From Alistipes communis (lineage in GTDB: Bacteria > Bacteroidota > Bacteroidia > Bacteroidales > Rikenellaceae): a stretch of 64,000 bases of DNA. Under the pieces are notes generated by a model, which ran no database searches, was not told the origin of the DNA, and was given only the letters and a program-made list of their open reading frames with translations. Position 1 is the stretch's first letter. Each line of letters opens with the position of its first letter. Below, one piece after another: positions 16,311-24,747 of this stretch. A program made the position numbers and the translations under genes. The stretch is taken from contig NZ_AP019735.1 of assembly GCF_006542665.1 (NCBI RefSeq), positions 434,001 through 498,000 on the forward strand. The letters are read 5' to 3'.

Positions 16311-16631
16311 TTACTCCTTTTTTGAGGCACGTTCCCTTGTCTTCAAACTCAAATCCTGCAAGGCTTTTCCCAATTTATCTTCTTTGGCTAGCCACAGAAT
16401 ATCATCGTCCAGTTGCAGAGCATAGAGCACTCGCAAATAAATTCCGATTGCCACAGTCGGCGCACCTTTCTCTATTCGGGACACAGTCAACGGAGAACAG
16501 GTGGCACGTTCTGCCACCTGAGCTACGCTCAAATTCCTGCGCAAGCGAGCCAGTTTAATCTGCTCTCCCACAACTGACATTTTCTGCTCCAACTTTCGGG
16601 GCAACTTGGTTCCCATTGTATTTTTAGCCAT
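16311..16631 (-). CDS. hipB: HipB-type XRE antitoxin/regulator
   Basis: 106 residues from the ATG at 16631; the TTG at 16637 is too close to the probable transcription start. A central Cro/cI HTH is present (IKLARLRRNLSVAQVAERAT, then SPLTVSRIEKGAPTVAIGIY). HipB proteins bind their promoter and the HipA kinase, holding the toxin inactive. The stop codon is 3 bases from the hipA start. Confidence 0.85.
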   Translation of the reverse strand: MAKNTMGTKLPRKLEQKMSVVGEQIKLARLRRNLSVAQVAERATCSPLTVSRIEKGAPTVAIGIYLRVLYALQLDDDILWLAKEDKLGKALQDLSLKTRERASKKE

Positions 16632-16653
16632 AATCAACTTATCATATAATATG

Positions 16654-16661
16654 CAAAGATA
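16654..16661 (-). promoter_or_regulatory. Probable -7 box of the hipBA operon
   Basis: TATCTTTG on the minus strand fits the Bacteroidetes TAnnTTTG consensus. It would start the transcript roughly 15-20 bases before the hipB ATG at 16631. Confidence 0.5.
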
Positions 16662-16830
16662 TTACTTTTTACCTATTTAATGATATATTGCGGACGCAAA
16701 AATCACAAATTCAAAAGATACGACTATTAAATACTGATTTTGCTACCAAAATAGAGATTTCAAAGAAGCAGACTTCTACCTTTATCTATGATTATAGTCA
16801 AGATAAAAGCCAGCTTCTTCAATTTAAGCA

Positions 16831-18144
16831 TCACTCGATGGGTTTCACCAATTCTTCATCCTGCCATTCCGCAAGAGAAACAATCGCATTGTATTGCTCC
16901 AAAGTCAAATCCGATTCACTATCGTCTGAGCATTCGTATTCCCACGGCAGTTCGTAAACAGTACCTTCTTCCTGATAATCCATATAGTTATGGTACGTAT
17001 TAGGAATTAACCGCACATAATCTTCTTCGCGCAGAATCCTCAAAAGTTTCTCGGCATCACGAATCAATAATGGCACTCCGACCTTATATAGAGCAGTGGC
17101 AACCTCAATGGCCAGCTCGACATTTGCCGAGTAGCTATTAGAAACAACTATCATCCAACCCTGCTGTGGCACCTTCGATGCAATGATGTTCAAGCGCGAA
17201 AACCCCAACTCGCCATAGTGGTCTGTTGCAAACCGTATAAAATCCTCCGGGCTGTCAATGTCATAGAGTTTATCTACATCTACGAATTTCACTCGTTTGT
17301 AATAGACTACATCTCGCAGTTCTTCCGGGATATTCGGTTGTTCTTCGTAGAGACGATTTCCAATACTTCGCTTCCGGTAGTATGCCTCATAAGCCTCGTT
17401 AGCGATACGATAATATGTGCAATATTGCCGAATGGTCATAGTCTTCAGATGAAGTGCGGAATGTTCCTTCGCAGAATCCTCCAAAGCCTTTATCGCTGTT
17501 TCCCGATCTTCCACATTAATCTTAAAGCTCGGAGCTATCCTATTGAGTTCCTTTCGTGCAATCCGCCCAATCCGTTGCTGGCACGGCAGATTGTGCGCCA
17601 CATAGTCGTTGAACCCATCAGGATTTGCAACAATAACATCAACCAGCCTCTGCAAATAGCAGAAAAGTCGGGCAAGGGAATCCTGATACCATCCGTTATC
17701 TGATTCTCCTTCGGCACAAGAGGAGCGATTCGTTATGACGAAATGCGTATGTTTTCGGTCTGTAATGCGAATCGACCGGAACTCTTCGTATCTATAAGAG
17801 GCGATATGAAACCACTGCGTTTCCGTTGGATTGAATGCGAGCCAGTCCGCAAGGAACGCATCTTTGCTTTGATACTCTCCCGAAGCAATCAGTTCCTCGA
17901 CATCACCCCATTCCTCAGAAGTGGGGCGTGGCACCTCAATGTAGAAGCCACGGTACTCATCATCTCCCATTACGGCAAATCGCTCGAACTGATGCTGAAT
18001 TTCAACTAGACGTTCCAGCATATTGCCGCTAACTGTGATTTCACAATGACGCATTTCACCCATTGCTTCTATATGCGAAGCGTTCAAGCCAACCTCATTT
18101 GCCAAATCAATAAAGAGTTTTCTATCTATTATTCTTTCATCCAT
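16831..18144 (-). CDS. Unknown protein, gene 3 of phosphoesterase cassette (left copy)
   Basis: 437 residues, acidic, cytoplasmic in appearance; no family recognised. It is clearly homologous along its length to the protein at 23352-24692 and to the pseudogene at 40.0-41.3 kb. Conserved blocks include VMGDDEYRGFYIEVPRPT near 58, GFNDYVAHNLP and IARKELNRI near 175-200, TIRQYCTYYRIANEAYEAYY near 240, FATDHYGELGFSRLNIIAS near 310, and LLRILREEDYVRLIP followed by LPWEYEC near the end. It lies 13 bases downstream of the second phosphoesterase, the same spacing as in the right copy. Strict co-inheritance suggests the three products work together. Confidence 0.8.
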   Translation of the reverse strand: MDERIIDRKLFIDLANEVGLNASHIEAMGEMRHCEITVSGNMLERLVEIQHQFERFAVMGDDEYRGFYIEVPRPTSEEWGDVEELIASGEYQSKDAFLADWLAFNPTETQWFHIASYRYEEFRSIRITDRKHTHFVITNRSSCAEGESDNGWYQDSLARLFCYLQRLVDVIVANPDGFNDYVAHNLPCQQRIGRIARKELNRIAPSFKINVEDRETAIKALEDSAKEHSALHLKTMTIRQYCTYYRIANEAYEAYYRKRSIGNRLYEEQPNIPEELRDVVYYKRVKFVDVDKLYDIDSPEDFIRFATDHYGELGFSRLNIIASKVPQQGWMIVVSNSYSANVELAIEVATALYKVGVPLLIRDAEKLLRILREEDYVRLIPNTYHNYMDYQEEGTVYELPWEYECSDDSESDLTLEQYNAIVSLAEWQDEELVKPIE

Positions 18145-18157
18145 TGCTTAATGCTCA

Positions 18158-18925
18158 TTAAATTTCAACATGCTTTTTCGGATCAAACCCATTCACAATG
18201 TGCTCATTCGCAAAAATATATCCCATCTGATTACAGATTACTTTTGTACTACCAATCTCTGTGTCTATATTGGTATGTGAATGTCCATAAATCCAAATAT
18301 CTATCCGACTGTTGGCAATCCAATCACCATATTCGCTAGCAAATGCACTATTCAGTACGGAGTTCTTGTGCTGTGGATCAATCACCTCCAAAGTAGGCAA
18401 ATGATGAGTAACCACCACAATATGACCAGCCGTGCTCTCTTCGACACTTTTCCGGATAAAATCAATACAGGTCTCATGCATCCGATTGAATTCCTCTACC
18501 TGTAGCAATTTTCCGTCAAATTTGATTTGGCGAAAGTCATTCATACCTTTCCACACGAAATACTCGTCATTCGGGTTAATCCGTGACCATAGCGTACTCA
18601 GGACAAAATCGGTATCATCGATACGGATTACCTGATTCTGATAGAACCCTACATTCTCACGGAACATCCACTTCCATTGCAGCCCTCGTTCCATCACGTC
18701 CGAATAATTATAGTATTCGTGATTGCCGGGAACAATCAGAACCTGCCTGTAATTATCCGAAGCCCATTTCCAGAATTTCATCATAGGAGCTATCCTATCC
18801 CTAAGATAGAATATATCTCCAGCCAAAACCAGCACGTCACCGGTAACAGGTAATTCATTATGCTTTAAATATCTGCTGTTCTCCCTGAACTCCAGATGTA
18901 AATCGCTCATGTATTGTATCTTCAT
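18158..18925 (-). CDS. Calcineurin-like metallophosphoesterase, gene 2 of cassette (left copy)
   Basis: 255 residues. The complete metallophosphoesterase signature is present in order: SDLHLEF (residue 6), AGDIF (~36), PGNHEYY (~67), VTHHLPT (~173), GHSHTN (~215). These residues bind the two metal ions that hydrolyse phosphoesters. No signal peptide. The start overlaps the previous gene by 4 bases (ATGA). The substrate is unknown; its fixed association with a second phosphoesterase and the unknown gene 3 suggests a joint pathway on a nucleotide or nucleic acid end. Confidence 0.85.
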   Translation of the reverse strand: MKIQYMSDLHLEFRENSRYLKHNELPVTGDVLVLAGDIFYLRDRIAPMMKFWKWASDNYRQVLIVPGNHEYYNYSDVMERGLQWKWMFRENVGFYQNQVIRIDDTDFVLSTLWSRINPNDEYFVWKGMNDFRQIKFDGKLLQVEEFNRMHETCIDFIRKSVEESTAGHIVVVTHHLPTLEVIDPQHKNSVLNSAFASEYGDWIANSRIDIWIYGHSHTNIDTEIGSTKVICNQMGYIFANEHIVNGFDPKKHVEI

Positions 18926-19509
18926 TGCTCTTTCATTTTTAATTGTTCAACTTGTTTTTCAATAATTATCTTCATCTGTGCAAATGAAACCGGCATAAAG
19001 TTGTTGTTATCAACACCTACGTCATATTGTGTAGGATAGAGATACTGAAGCCGGGCTGCATCAATTCCAGTGTTATTCTTCCTCGTATGCACATGGCCGA
19101 ACAGTTGCCATACATCTTTATAGCCGCCATCAAAGCACAGAAACGGATAGTGATTCAAATATATCTTCTGTTTATCCACTTCTATATGCATCTGCATGGT
19201 CACATGCTCAAACCTATCGACATACCCCTGCCTCAAGTTCTTTAAATCATGGTTGCCGAGAATCAGATATATCTTGCCATTCAATCTATCAAGAATTTTA
19301 GTCCATTCAGCTGAACCGCCCAGACAGAAATCACCCAAGTGAAAAACAGTATCATCCAAGCCAACTGTATTATTCCAATTGGAGATAATCGTTTCATTCA
19401 TCATTTCCACATCCTCAAAAGGTCTGTTGCAGAAACGAATGATATTTCCGTGATAAAAGTGGGTATCAGATGTAAAAAATACTTTACTGCCATCAAATTT
19501 ATAATTCAT
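18922..19509 (-). CDS. Calcineurin-like metallophosphoesterase, gene 1 of cassette (left copy)
   Basis: 195 residues of a small phosphoesterase: TSDTHFYH (residue 14), HLGDFCLGG (~57), LGNHDLK (~84), LNHYPF (~118), FGHVHTRK (~137). All metal ligands are present. It is the first gene of the left cassette, preceded by a ~350-nt leader with a conserved stem-loop. About three quarters of residues match the right-hand copy by eye. Confidence 0.85.
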   Translation of the reverse strand: MNYKFDGSKVFFTSDTHFYHGNIIRFCNRPFEDVEMMNETIISNWNNTVGLDDTVFHLGDFCLGGSAEWTKILDRLNGKIYLILGNHDLKNLRQGYVDRFEHVTMQMHIEVDKQKIYLNHYPFLCFDGGYKDVWQLFGHVHTRKNNTGIDAARLQYLYPTQYDVGVDNNNFMPVSFAQMKIIIEKQVEQLKMKEQ

Positions 19510-19627
19510 TTCTTCTCAATTTATGTGCATCACTGCACGTTAATAATCTGTTTGTCAATCACCCATCAGACGGAAATGACAGAAAAGCATCGTAAGATAA
19601 CTGTCACAAATGGGTATAAAAACAAAA

Positions 19628-19660
19628 TAGTTGGAAAGTTCGGTAAAGACTCTCCAACTA
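19628..19660 (-). promoter_or_regulatory. Conserved leader stem-loop of left cassette (attenuator-like)
   Basis: On the minus strand, TAGTTGGAGAGT pairs with ACTTTCCAACTA (12 positions, one G-U) around a 9-base loop, followed by a T-rich run (TTTTGTTTTTAT). The same element with the same loop length and T-run lies in the leader of the right cassette at 21827-21859. The hairpin plus T-run resembles an intrinsic terminator placed about 120 bases before the first start codon. Confidence 0.65.
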
Positions 19661-19867
19661 TTCAGTTTATATTTTCAATCAGGGGTAGAATAAACTACAC
19701 CATGCTATGTTCTTCGTTGGAAAGTATTTATAATACAAGGTTCAATGCCAAAGACATGAACACACAATACAGATTCAGGGCGTTTGTTACCCCAAATTGT
19801 GACCTTCGATAATATGTTCATTCTATTTCTTTGCATTGTTAGTTTTTATATCGTTTCAAACTCAGCG

Positions 19868-19875
19868 CAAAATTA
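19868..19875 (-). promoter_or_regulatory. Probable promoter of left phosphoesterase cassette
   Basis: TAATTTTG on the minus strand, followed by CGC, aligns with TACATTTGCGC ahead of the right cassette; both fit TAnnTTTG. It implies a leader of about 350 nt before the ATG at 19509. Confidence 0.55.
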
Positions 19876-19999
19876 GCAAATAAATTCCATATCACACATC
19901 GCTTTCTGAGAAAATCCACGTAACCTTTTGCCTATATGCCGCATAATAAAAACTGAACCTATGCAATTAATACACAGATTCAGTTCCTTATCATTTAGC

Positions 20000-20275
20000 T
20001 CACTCCATTGATTCCCGAATAATCCGCCGAGTCTCTTTCTTATACTCCTTGCGGTCATATTCGAATCCCCTGCACATCCAACAGCTACACGGAGTACCTG
20101 TTGTTTTGTAAACTTGTGCCCATTTCTCTTTTGCCAATTCAAACCAACGGGGATGCTCATAATAGCTTCCATCCTCACGAATGATGCAATGACCATAAGC
20201 GGCATAAAGAATCATGCGAGCCTTAAACACACGAGCCATTTGTTGGCGTCTCCAAAATTTGTTTCTTTTGTCCAT
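20000..20275 (-). CDS. Small basic protein with CxCxxC motif, unknown function
   Basis: 91 residues, rich in Arg and Lys, with the motif PCSCWMCRG near residue 62-70 followed by a charged helix ending in RRIIRES. The Cys cluster could bind a metal, but only three Cys are present in it. I recall similar small conserved proteins in Bacteroidetes accessory DNA, with no established function. It sits upstream of the left cassette on the same strand, ending about 125 bases before the cassette promoter. It may be an independent gene. Confidence 0.55.
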   Translation of the reverse strand: MDKRNKFWRRQQMARVFKARMILYAAYGHCIIREDGSYYEHPRWFELAKEKWAQVYKTTGTPCSCWMCRGFEYDRKEYKKETRRIIRESME

Positions 20276-20384
20276 CGTCTCTTTCTATTAAAGTTAGGAT
20301 GAACGATGATGTTACTTTGGTGAGACTTAATATATCCATAGAATTATACCTTTGAATGTTATTCAGTTTGATGACGCAGAATCT

Positions 20385-20408
20385 CTTTATACCTTTCCGG
20401 GTATAAAG
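20385..20408. repeat. 9-bp palindrome
   Basis: CTTTATACC (20385-20393) and GGTATAAAG (20400-20408) pair perfectly around a 6-base loop. It lies about 30 bases after a + strand TACCTTTG box. It could be an operator; no gene follows it on the plus strand. Confidence 0.45.
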
Positions 20409-20511
20409 TTGGTACAAATATTCGATATTATATCAGATAAGGTATAATTTACAGAGATTTTGAGTTGTAAATTATGAAGGCTCAGACAAGCACAATATAA
20501 CAGCTCTACAC

Positions 20512-20592
20512 TTTTTCAAGCGAATAAATCGGATTCGTTACACCTTTTCCAACGAATCACTCCCATTATACGACATTTTTTCAAGCGAATCA
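20512..20592. repeat. Iteron-like CGAAT repeats
   Basis: Three similar direct units, TTTTTCAAGCGAAT, TTTTCCAACGAATCA and TTTTTCAAGCGAATCA, plus one inverted GGATTCGTT, within 80 bases. The spacing is irregular, so this is not a CRISPR array. It could be a set of protein-binding sites. Confidence 0.4.
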
Positions 20593-20612
20593 CAGCATAA
20601 ATCACCGAAACC

Positions 20613-20739
20613 AACTTTACTTTATCTCCGTATTCATATATACGTGCATTAAAGTAAAGCTAACAAAGGGAGAAAAAGAAATGGCTTCGCCAAGACCAAG
20701 CCGAACCAGACCTACAGACTTTCTCTTTTGGCTGCAAAA
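20613..20739. repeat. Repeat A, copy 1
   Basis: About 127 bases similar to 47299-47420. It begins with perfect 10-bp arms CTTTACTTTA (20615-20624) and TAAAGTAAAG (20650-20659) enclosing a second small palindrome, then the shared ATGGCTTCGCCA and TTTCTCTTTTGGCTGCAAAA segments. Both copies lie in non-coding DNA. Confidence 0.75.
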
Positions 20740-20909
20740 TATGAGTAACCTAAGTGTGTAGATTGAGCAAAATACAACTCAAAGCAAAACAAGATTCACT
20801 CCTTGCCAAGCCACAAAAGGCAATCCAAAAATCCGTGAATCCGTCTTTCATTTTGCAGCCCGAATCGGCGAATTTATCCCCGATATGCCTTATCTTTGCG
20901 AACCGGAGG

Positions 20910-21062
20910 TTTCGGGGCAAAAGAGGGTAATTTTCCCCATTTTCCCTCTGTTTTGAGATTGGCAACGAAGAAAAGTGTTAAATCTTCGATTTTTGACGAA
21001 AAAACAAGTAAATTTTTGAGCGGTCTATCTTTTAAGCTGTAAACTACTGATAATCAGCCAAT
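20910..21062. repeat. Repeat B, copy 1
   Basis: About 150 bases similar to 52683-52828. Shared segments include TTTTCCCCA, the A-rich AACAAGTAAATTTTTGA-type run, ATCTTTTAAG and CTACTGATAATCA. It lies 170 bases after repeat A; at the other locus the two are separated by the 5-kb helicase gene. Confidence 0.65.
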
Positions 21063-21603
21063 ATAATATGCTGCATCGGCAAATAACCACGTACAATTAA
21101 TTGATTATCAATATGTTACACAACGTGCAATAGGAAGTAAAAGAAGAAACGATCCAATTTCGATAATATTGATAATCAACACATTAAACACACAGGAATA
21201 ATAAAGCATTGCATCAATTTTTCCTGATTTTGTCCCCCGTTTGTTCCCGAAACGGATACAAGGGACAAATTCTGTCCCTCATACAATTTAACGGAGGTAA
21301 AATAGGCAAATTTTATCAGTACCTCTTAAACTTATCCAAGTTACAGATAATATTCGAATAGAACTGAATTGTTTTTCAGCCAAAATAGATTCTGATAATC
21401 AAGCGATTGACATATTTGAATATAACAGCAGAAATCATCACCAATGAGATTTCATATAATACATTTGATAAATATTCCCAACCATTATTCGCAAGTATTC
21501 GAATCATAGCATATTGAACATCCTCTTAAGTCTCACAGCGATTTTTATAGGGTAATTTAAAGAATTCAATAAAAAATATTTGGAGTATTGCGAAATTATT
21601 CTG

Positions 21604-21611
21604 TACATTTG
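21604..21611 (+). promoter_or_regulatory. Probable promoter of right phosphoesterase cassette
   Basis: TACATTTG, a perfect TAnnTTTG box, with a TTTG about 21 bases upstream. The following CGC and much of the downstream leader align with the left cassette leader. The leader is about 365 nt to the ATG at 21985. Confidence 0.6.
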
Positions 21612-21826
21612 CGCCACTTTTGAAAATTTACAATGCTGCAAAATAGAATAGACATATTATCCCAAACGACAATTCGAGGCAACAAATGTTTCGGAGTTCG
21701 GTCGTATGTTCTTCATGTTTGGAGCATTGAAACGTCTGCAAATTTCATAAATACTTTCCAGCGAACACATATAGGGGATAAGATGCGATAGATGCTCGCA
21801 TCTTGATCTTAGAATAAACAGCAGAA

Positions 21827-21859
21827 TAGTTGGAGAGTCCTTACCGAACTTTCCAACTA
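21827..21859 (+). promoter_or_regulatory. Conserved leader stem-loop of right cassette (attenuator-like)
   Basis: TAGTTGGAGAGT (21827-21838) and ACTTTCCAACTA (21848-21859) pair around the 9-base loop CCTTACCGA, followed by TTTTGTTTTAT. An 8-bp hairpin (AGATGCGA/TCGCATCT) lies just upstream at about 21781-21803. It matches the element at 19628-19660 in sequence, position and direction relative to the genes. Confidence 0.65.
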
Positions 21860-21984
21860 TTTTGTTTTATGCCCATTGGTGACTGTTTGCTCCGTGCAAT
21901 TCCTCTCCCGTCATTTCCGTCCAATGAGCGCAAGAACAATCAATTTTAATTAACCGCACAGCGATGTACACAAAAGAGAGCAAA

Positions 21985-22569
21985 ATGAATTACAAATTTG
22001 ACGGAAGCAAGGTGTATTTTACATCGGACACGCACTTTTATCATTTGAATATCATTGGCTTTTGCAAGAGGCCATTCAAGAATGTAGAAGATATGAATGA
22101 AACACTGATCGAAAATTGGAACCGGGTAGTTAGTCAAGATGATATCGTGTTTCATCTAGGGGATTTTTGCCTGGGAGGATCTCATGAATGGACCAAGATT
22201 CTTAACAGACTGAATGGAAAAATCTATCTCATTCTCGGTAATCATGATCTAAAAAATATCAGGCAAGGATACACCAGCAGGTTTGAATTGACAAGCATGC
22301 AAATGCACATAGAGGTCGATAAGCAGAAAATCTACCTGAACCACTGTCCGCTCCTCTGTTATGGAGGTGCTTACGGGAATACGTGGCAACTGTTCGGGCA
22401 CGTGCATACGAGCAAATATAACACGGGAAAAGACGCTTCACGACTGGATATGCTCTTTCCGACGCAATATGATGTGGGAGTGGATAATAATGACTTTACT
22501 CCGGTCTCATTCGCGCAGGTAAAAAGGATAATCCAAAAGCAGATTGAACAATCGAATAAAAAACAGTAA
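21985..22569 (+). CDS. Calcineurin-like metallophosphoesterase, gene 1 of cassette (right copy)
   Basis: 194 residues from MNYKFDGSKVYFTSDTHF. The open frame reaches 21964, but the left paralogue starts at this Met, so 21985 is chosen. Metal-binding motifs: SDTHFYH, HLGDFCLGG, LGNHDLK, LNHCPLL, FGHVHTSK. It is first in the right cassette, ending one base before gene 2. Confidence 0.85.
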   Translation: MNYKFDGSKVYFTSDTHFYHLNIIGFCKRPFKNVEDMNETLIENWNRVVSQDDIVFHLGDFCLGGSHEWTKILNRLNGKIYLILGNHDLKNIRQGYTSRFELTSMQMHIEVDKQKIYLNHCPLLCYGGAYGNTWQLFGHVHTSKYNTGKDASRLDMLFPTQYDVGVDNNDFTPVSFAQVKRIIQKQIEQSNKKQ

Positions 22570-22570
22570 T

Positions 22571-23338
22571 ATGAAAATACAATACATGAGCGATCTGCAT
22601 TTTGAGTTCCGGGAGAACAGCAGATACATAAAACATAACGAATTCCCGGTAACGGGCGATATACTCGTATTGGCCGGAGACATTTTCTATCTGAAAGACA
22701 GAGTGGCTCCTTTGGGGAATTTCTGGAAATGGGCTTCTAAAAACTATAGGCAGGTTCTTATTGTTCCCGGGAACCACGAGTATTACAATTATTGTGATGT
22801 GATGGAACGGGGGTTACAATGGCGATGGATGTTCAAAGAGAATGTCGGTTATTATCAAAATCAGGTATTGAGAATAGACGATACCGATTTCATAATGAGC
22901 ACACTCTGGTCGCATATCGAACCGGCAGACGAATATTTTGTTTGGAAAGGACTTAACGATTTCCGTCAGACCTTGTATAAAGGGAAACTGCTCCAAACGG
23001 AAGCATATAATCAGATGCATGACTTCTGTTTAGGTCATATCAAAAAGAGTCTTGCCGAAAGTACGGCAAAACACATAGTGGTCGTGCCCCACCACCTGCC
23101 GACCTTGCAGGTTGTTGCTTCTCAGCATAAAGGTTCCGTATTGAACAGTGCATTTGCTACTGAATATGAAGAACTGATAGCCGGCAGCAGGATCGATGCA
23201 TGGATTTACGGTCATACACATACCAATATCGACACGGAAATCGGGAATACAAAATTGATCTGCAACCAGATGGGATATGTATTTGAAAACGAGCATGTAA
23301 TCAACGGATTTGATCCAGGGAAATTTTTAACCATTTGA
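22571..23338 (+). CDS. Calcineurin-like metallophosphoesterase, gene 2 of cassette (right copy)
   Basis: 255 residues from MKIQYMSDLHFEF, the same length as the left copy; an upstream in-frame codon at 22544 overlaps gene 1 and is rejected. Motifs SDLHFEF, AGDIFYL, PGNHEYY, PHHLPT and GHTHTN are intact. It is followed after 13 bases by gene 3, as in the left cassette. Confidence 0.85.
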   Translation: MKIQYMSDLHFEFRENSRYIKHNEFPVTGDILVLAGDIFYLKDRVAPLGNFWKWASKNYRQVLIVPGNHEYYNYCDVMERGLQWRWMFKENVGYYQNQVLRIDDTDFIMSTLWSHIEPADEYFVWKGLNDFRQTLYKGKLLQTEAYNQMHDFCLGHIKKSLAESTAKHIVVVPHHLPTLQVVASQHKGSVLNSAFATEYEELIAGSRIDAWIYGHTHTNIDTEIGNTKLICNQMGYVFENEHVINGFDPGKFLTI

Positions 23339-23351
23339 AAAGGATGAACAT

Positions 23352-24692
23352 ATGAAACAAAATAAGAAGACAAACTTTACCAGGCATTTTTTCATAGACT
23401 TGGCAAAGGAATGCGGTTTGAATGCTACGATATTCGAACAGCTTGGAAGCAGGCGCGATACAGAAATCGTGGTTGATAACGATACATTGGAGATGTTAGT
23501 TAAACTTCAGGAGCAATTTGCCCGACTGGAAGAGATGGGTGACGATGAATACAGAGGATTTTATATCGAATTGCCCCGCCCTACTCCGGAAGAATGGGGA
23601 GATTGCGAAGCGTCGATCGTAGACGGAGAATATGAGAGCAAGGAAGAATACCTCCGGGATTGGGAATTGTTAAATCCCAGAGAAACGGTATGGTATCATG
23701 TCAGCTCCGCCAGGTACAGAGAAAATCGCACCATACAATTCACGGATAGGAAACACTCGTATTTTACTATTGCGAATTATTCTCGATATATAAACCGAGT
23801 AGGCAACAATTTTCCCAATGAATGGCAAAGGGATTTCTTGGCAAAGTTGGCCTTATATTTTCATAAACTAATCGATGCTATCATACAAGATCCGAAAGGG
23901 TTCAATGATTATGTGGCGAATCATCTTCCTTACCAGCAGCGAGACGGGAAAATTGCGAGAAAGGAGCTCAACAGAATCGAACCGAGATTTAAAATTGAGG
24001 TCGAAGACGAGACGACGGCAATAAAAGCACTGGAGGATTCCGTTTGCAAGAATTTCGGGCGGCCGTTAGATACAATGACGATACGTTCGTATTGCAAATA
24101 TTATAGGATCGCTCATGAAGCCTATGACCGGTATTTTGAAAGGTTTGATACTACACAAAAGAAGCGTACCCTTCCGAATGGAGTACCATTGGAATTACAG
24201 GATGTCGCATATTACAACATGGTTAAGTTCTGCGATTTGCAGGATAAATACAATCTCGACAGTGAAACGGATTTCAACAAATTCGCATCGGACCATTATG
24301 GGGAACTGGGATTGTCGCGGCTGAACGTACTCGCATCGGATTTTGACAGCCCCGGATGGAGAATCATTGTTTCCAACAGCTACTCGGCGTATGTGGATGT
24401 TGCGGTAGAAGTCGCCACTGCACTATACAAATCTGGCGTTCCTTTGGAAATACACGACGCTGGCAAACTTTTGCGAATACTCAAGGAGGAGGATCATGTG
24501 AAATTGATTCCGTACACATTCCACGATTACATGGGCCATCATGAAGAAGGAACCGTTTATCAACTTCCATGGGAGTACGAATGTATGGATAGCGAGGAGA
24601 ATGTTTTATCATTGAAACAATACCATGAAATCATCTCTCTGGCAGAATGGGATGAAATAGAAAAAGTAAACATTGACAAAAACGGGATATAA
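23352..24692 (+). CDS. Unknown protein, gene 3 of phosphoesterase cassette (right copy)
   Basis: 446 residues, homologous to 16831-18144. Shared blocks include EMGDDEYRGFYIELPRPT, FNDYVANHLPYQQRDGKIAR, KELNRIEPRFKIEVED, TIRSYCKYYRIAHEAY, FASDHYGELGLSRLNVLAS, SNSYSAYVDVAVEVATALYK and LPWEYEC. No signal peptide, membrane segment or catalytic motif I recognise. The conserved charged blocks suggest an enzyme or nucleic-acid-binding protein rather than a structural one. A strong terminator follows 16 bases after the stop. Confidence 0.8.
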   Translation: MKQNKKTNFTRHFFIDLAKECGLNATIFEQLGSRRDTEIVVDNDTLEMLVKLQEQFARLEEMGDDEYRGFYIELPRPTPEEWGDCEASIVDGEYESKEEYLRDWELLNPRETVWYHVSSARYRENRTIQFTDRKHSYFTIANYSRYINRVGNNFPNEWQRDFLAKLALYFHKLIDAIIQDPKGFNDYVANHLPYQQRDGKIARKELNRIEPRFKIEVEDETTAIKALEDSVCKNFGRPLDTMTIRSYCKYYRIAHEAYDRYFERFDTTQKKRTLPNGVPLELQDVAYYNMVKFCDLQDKYNLDSETDFNKFASDHYGELGLSRLNVLASDFDSPGWRIIVSNSYSAYVDVAVEVATALYKSGVPLEIHDAGKLLRILKEEDHVKLIPYTFHDYMGHHEEGTVYQLPWEYECMDSEENVLSLKQYHEIISLAEWDEIEKVNIDKNGI

Positions 24693-24708
24693 TCCCATAA
24701 TTATTAGC

Positions 24709-24747
24709 AACATATTTGGCAGACTGTCATTGTCTGCCAAATATGTT
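24709..24747. terminator. Strong bidirectional terminator after right cassette
   Basis: Perfect 16-bp arms (AACATATTTGGCAGAC at 24709-24724, its complement at 24732-24747) around a 7-base loop. It lies between the cassette and the convergent DUF262 gene and would stop transcription from both sides. Confidence 0.8.

Larger units (their letters stand above)
20276..21984. other. 1.7-kb gene-free stretch between the inverted cassettes
   Basis: No convincing coding frame on either strand. It holds a + strand TACCTTTG box (20347-20354), a 9-bp palindrome at 20385-20408, short CGAAT-containing repeats at 20512-20592, repeat A (20613-20739), repeat B (20910-21062) and the promoter and leader of the right cassette (from 21604). 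The adjacent A and B repeats look like the borders of an element whose contents are lost or were never present. Confidence 0.6.

Noticed and set aside
19873..20205. 110-codon minus-strand frame
   Set aside because: It overlaps the more gene-like 91-codon frame in another phase, and ends in the predicted cassette promoter.
20512..20592. Possible CRISPR-like repeats
   Set aside because: Units are short, imperfect and irregularly spaced; no cas genes.
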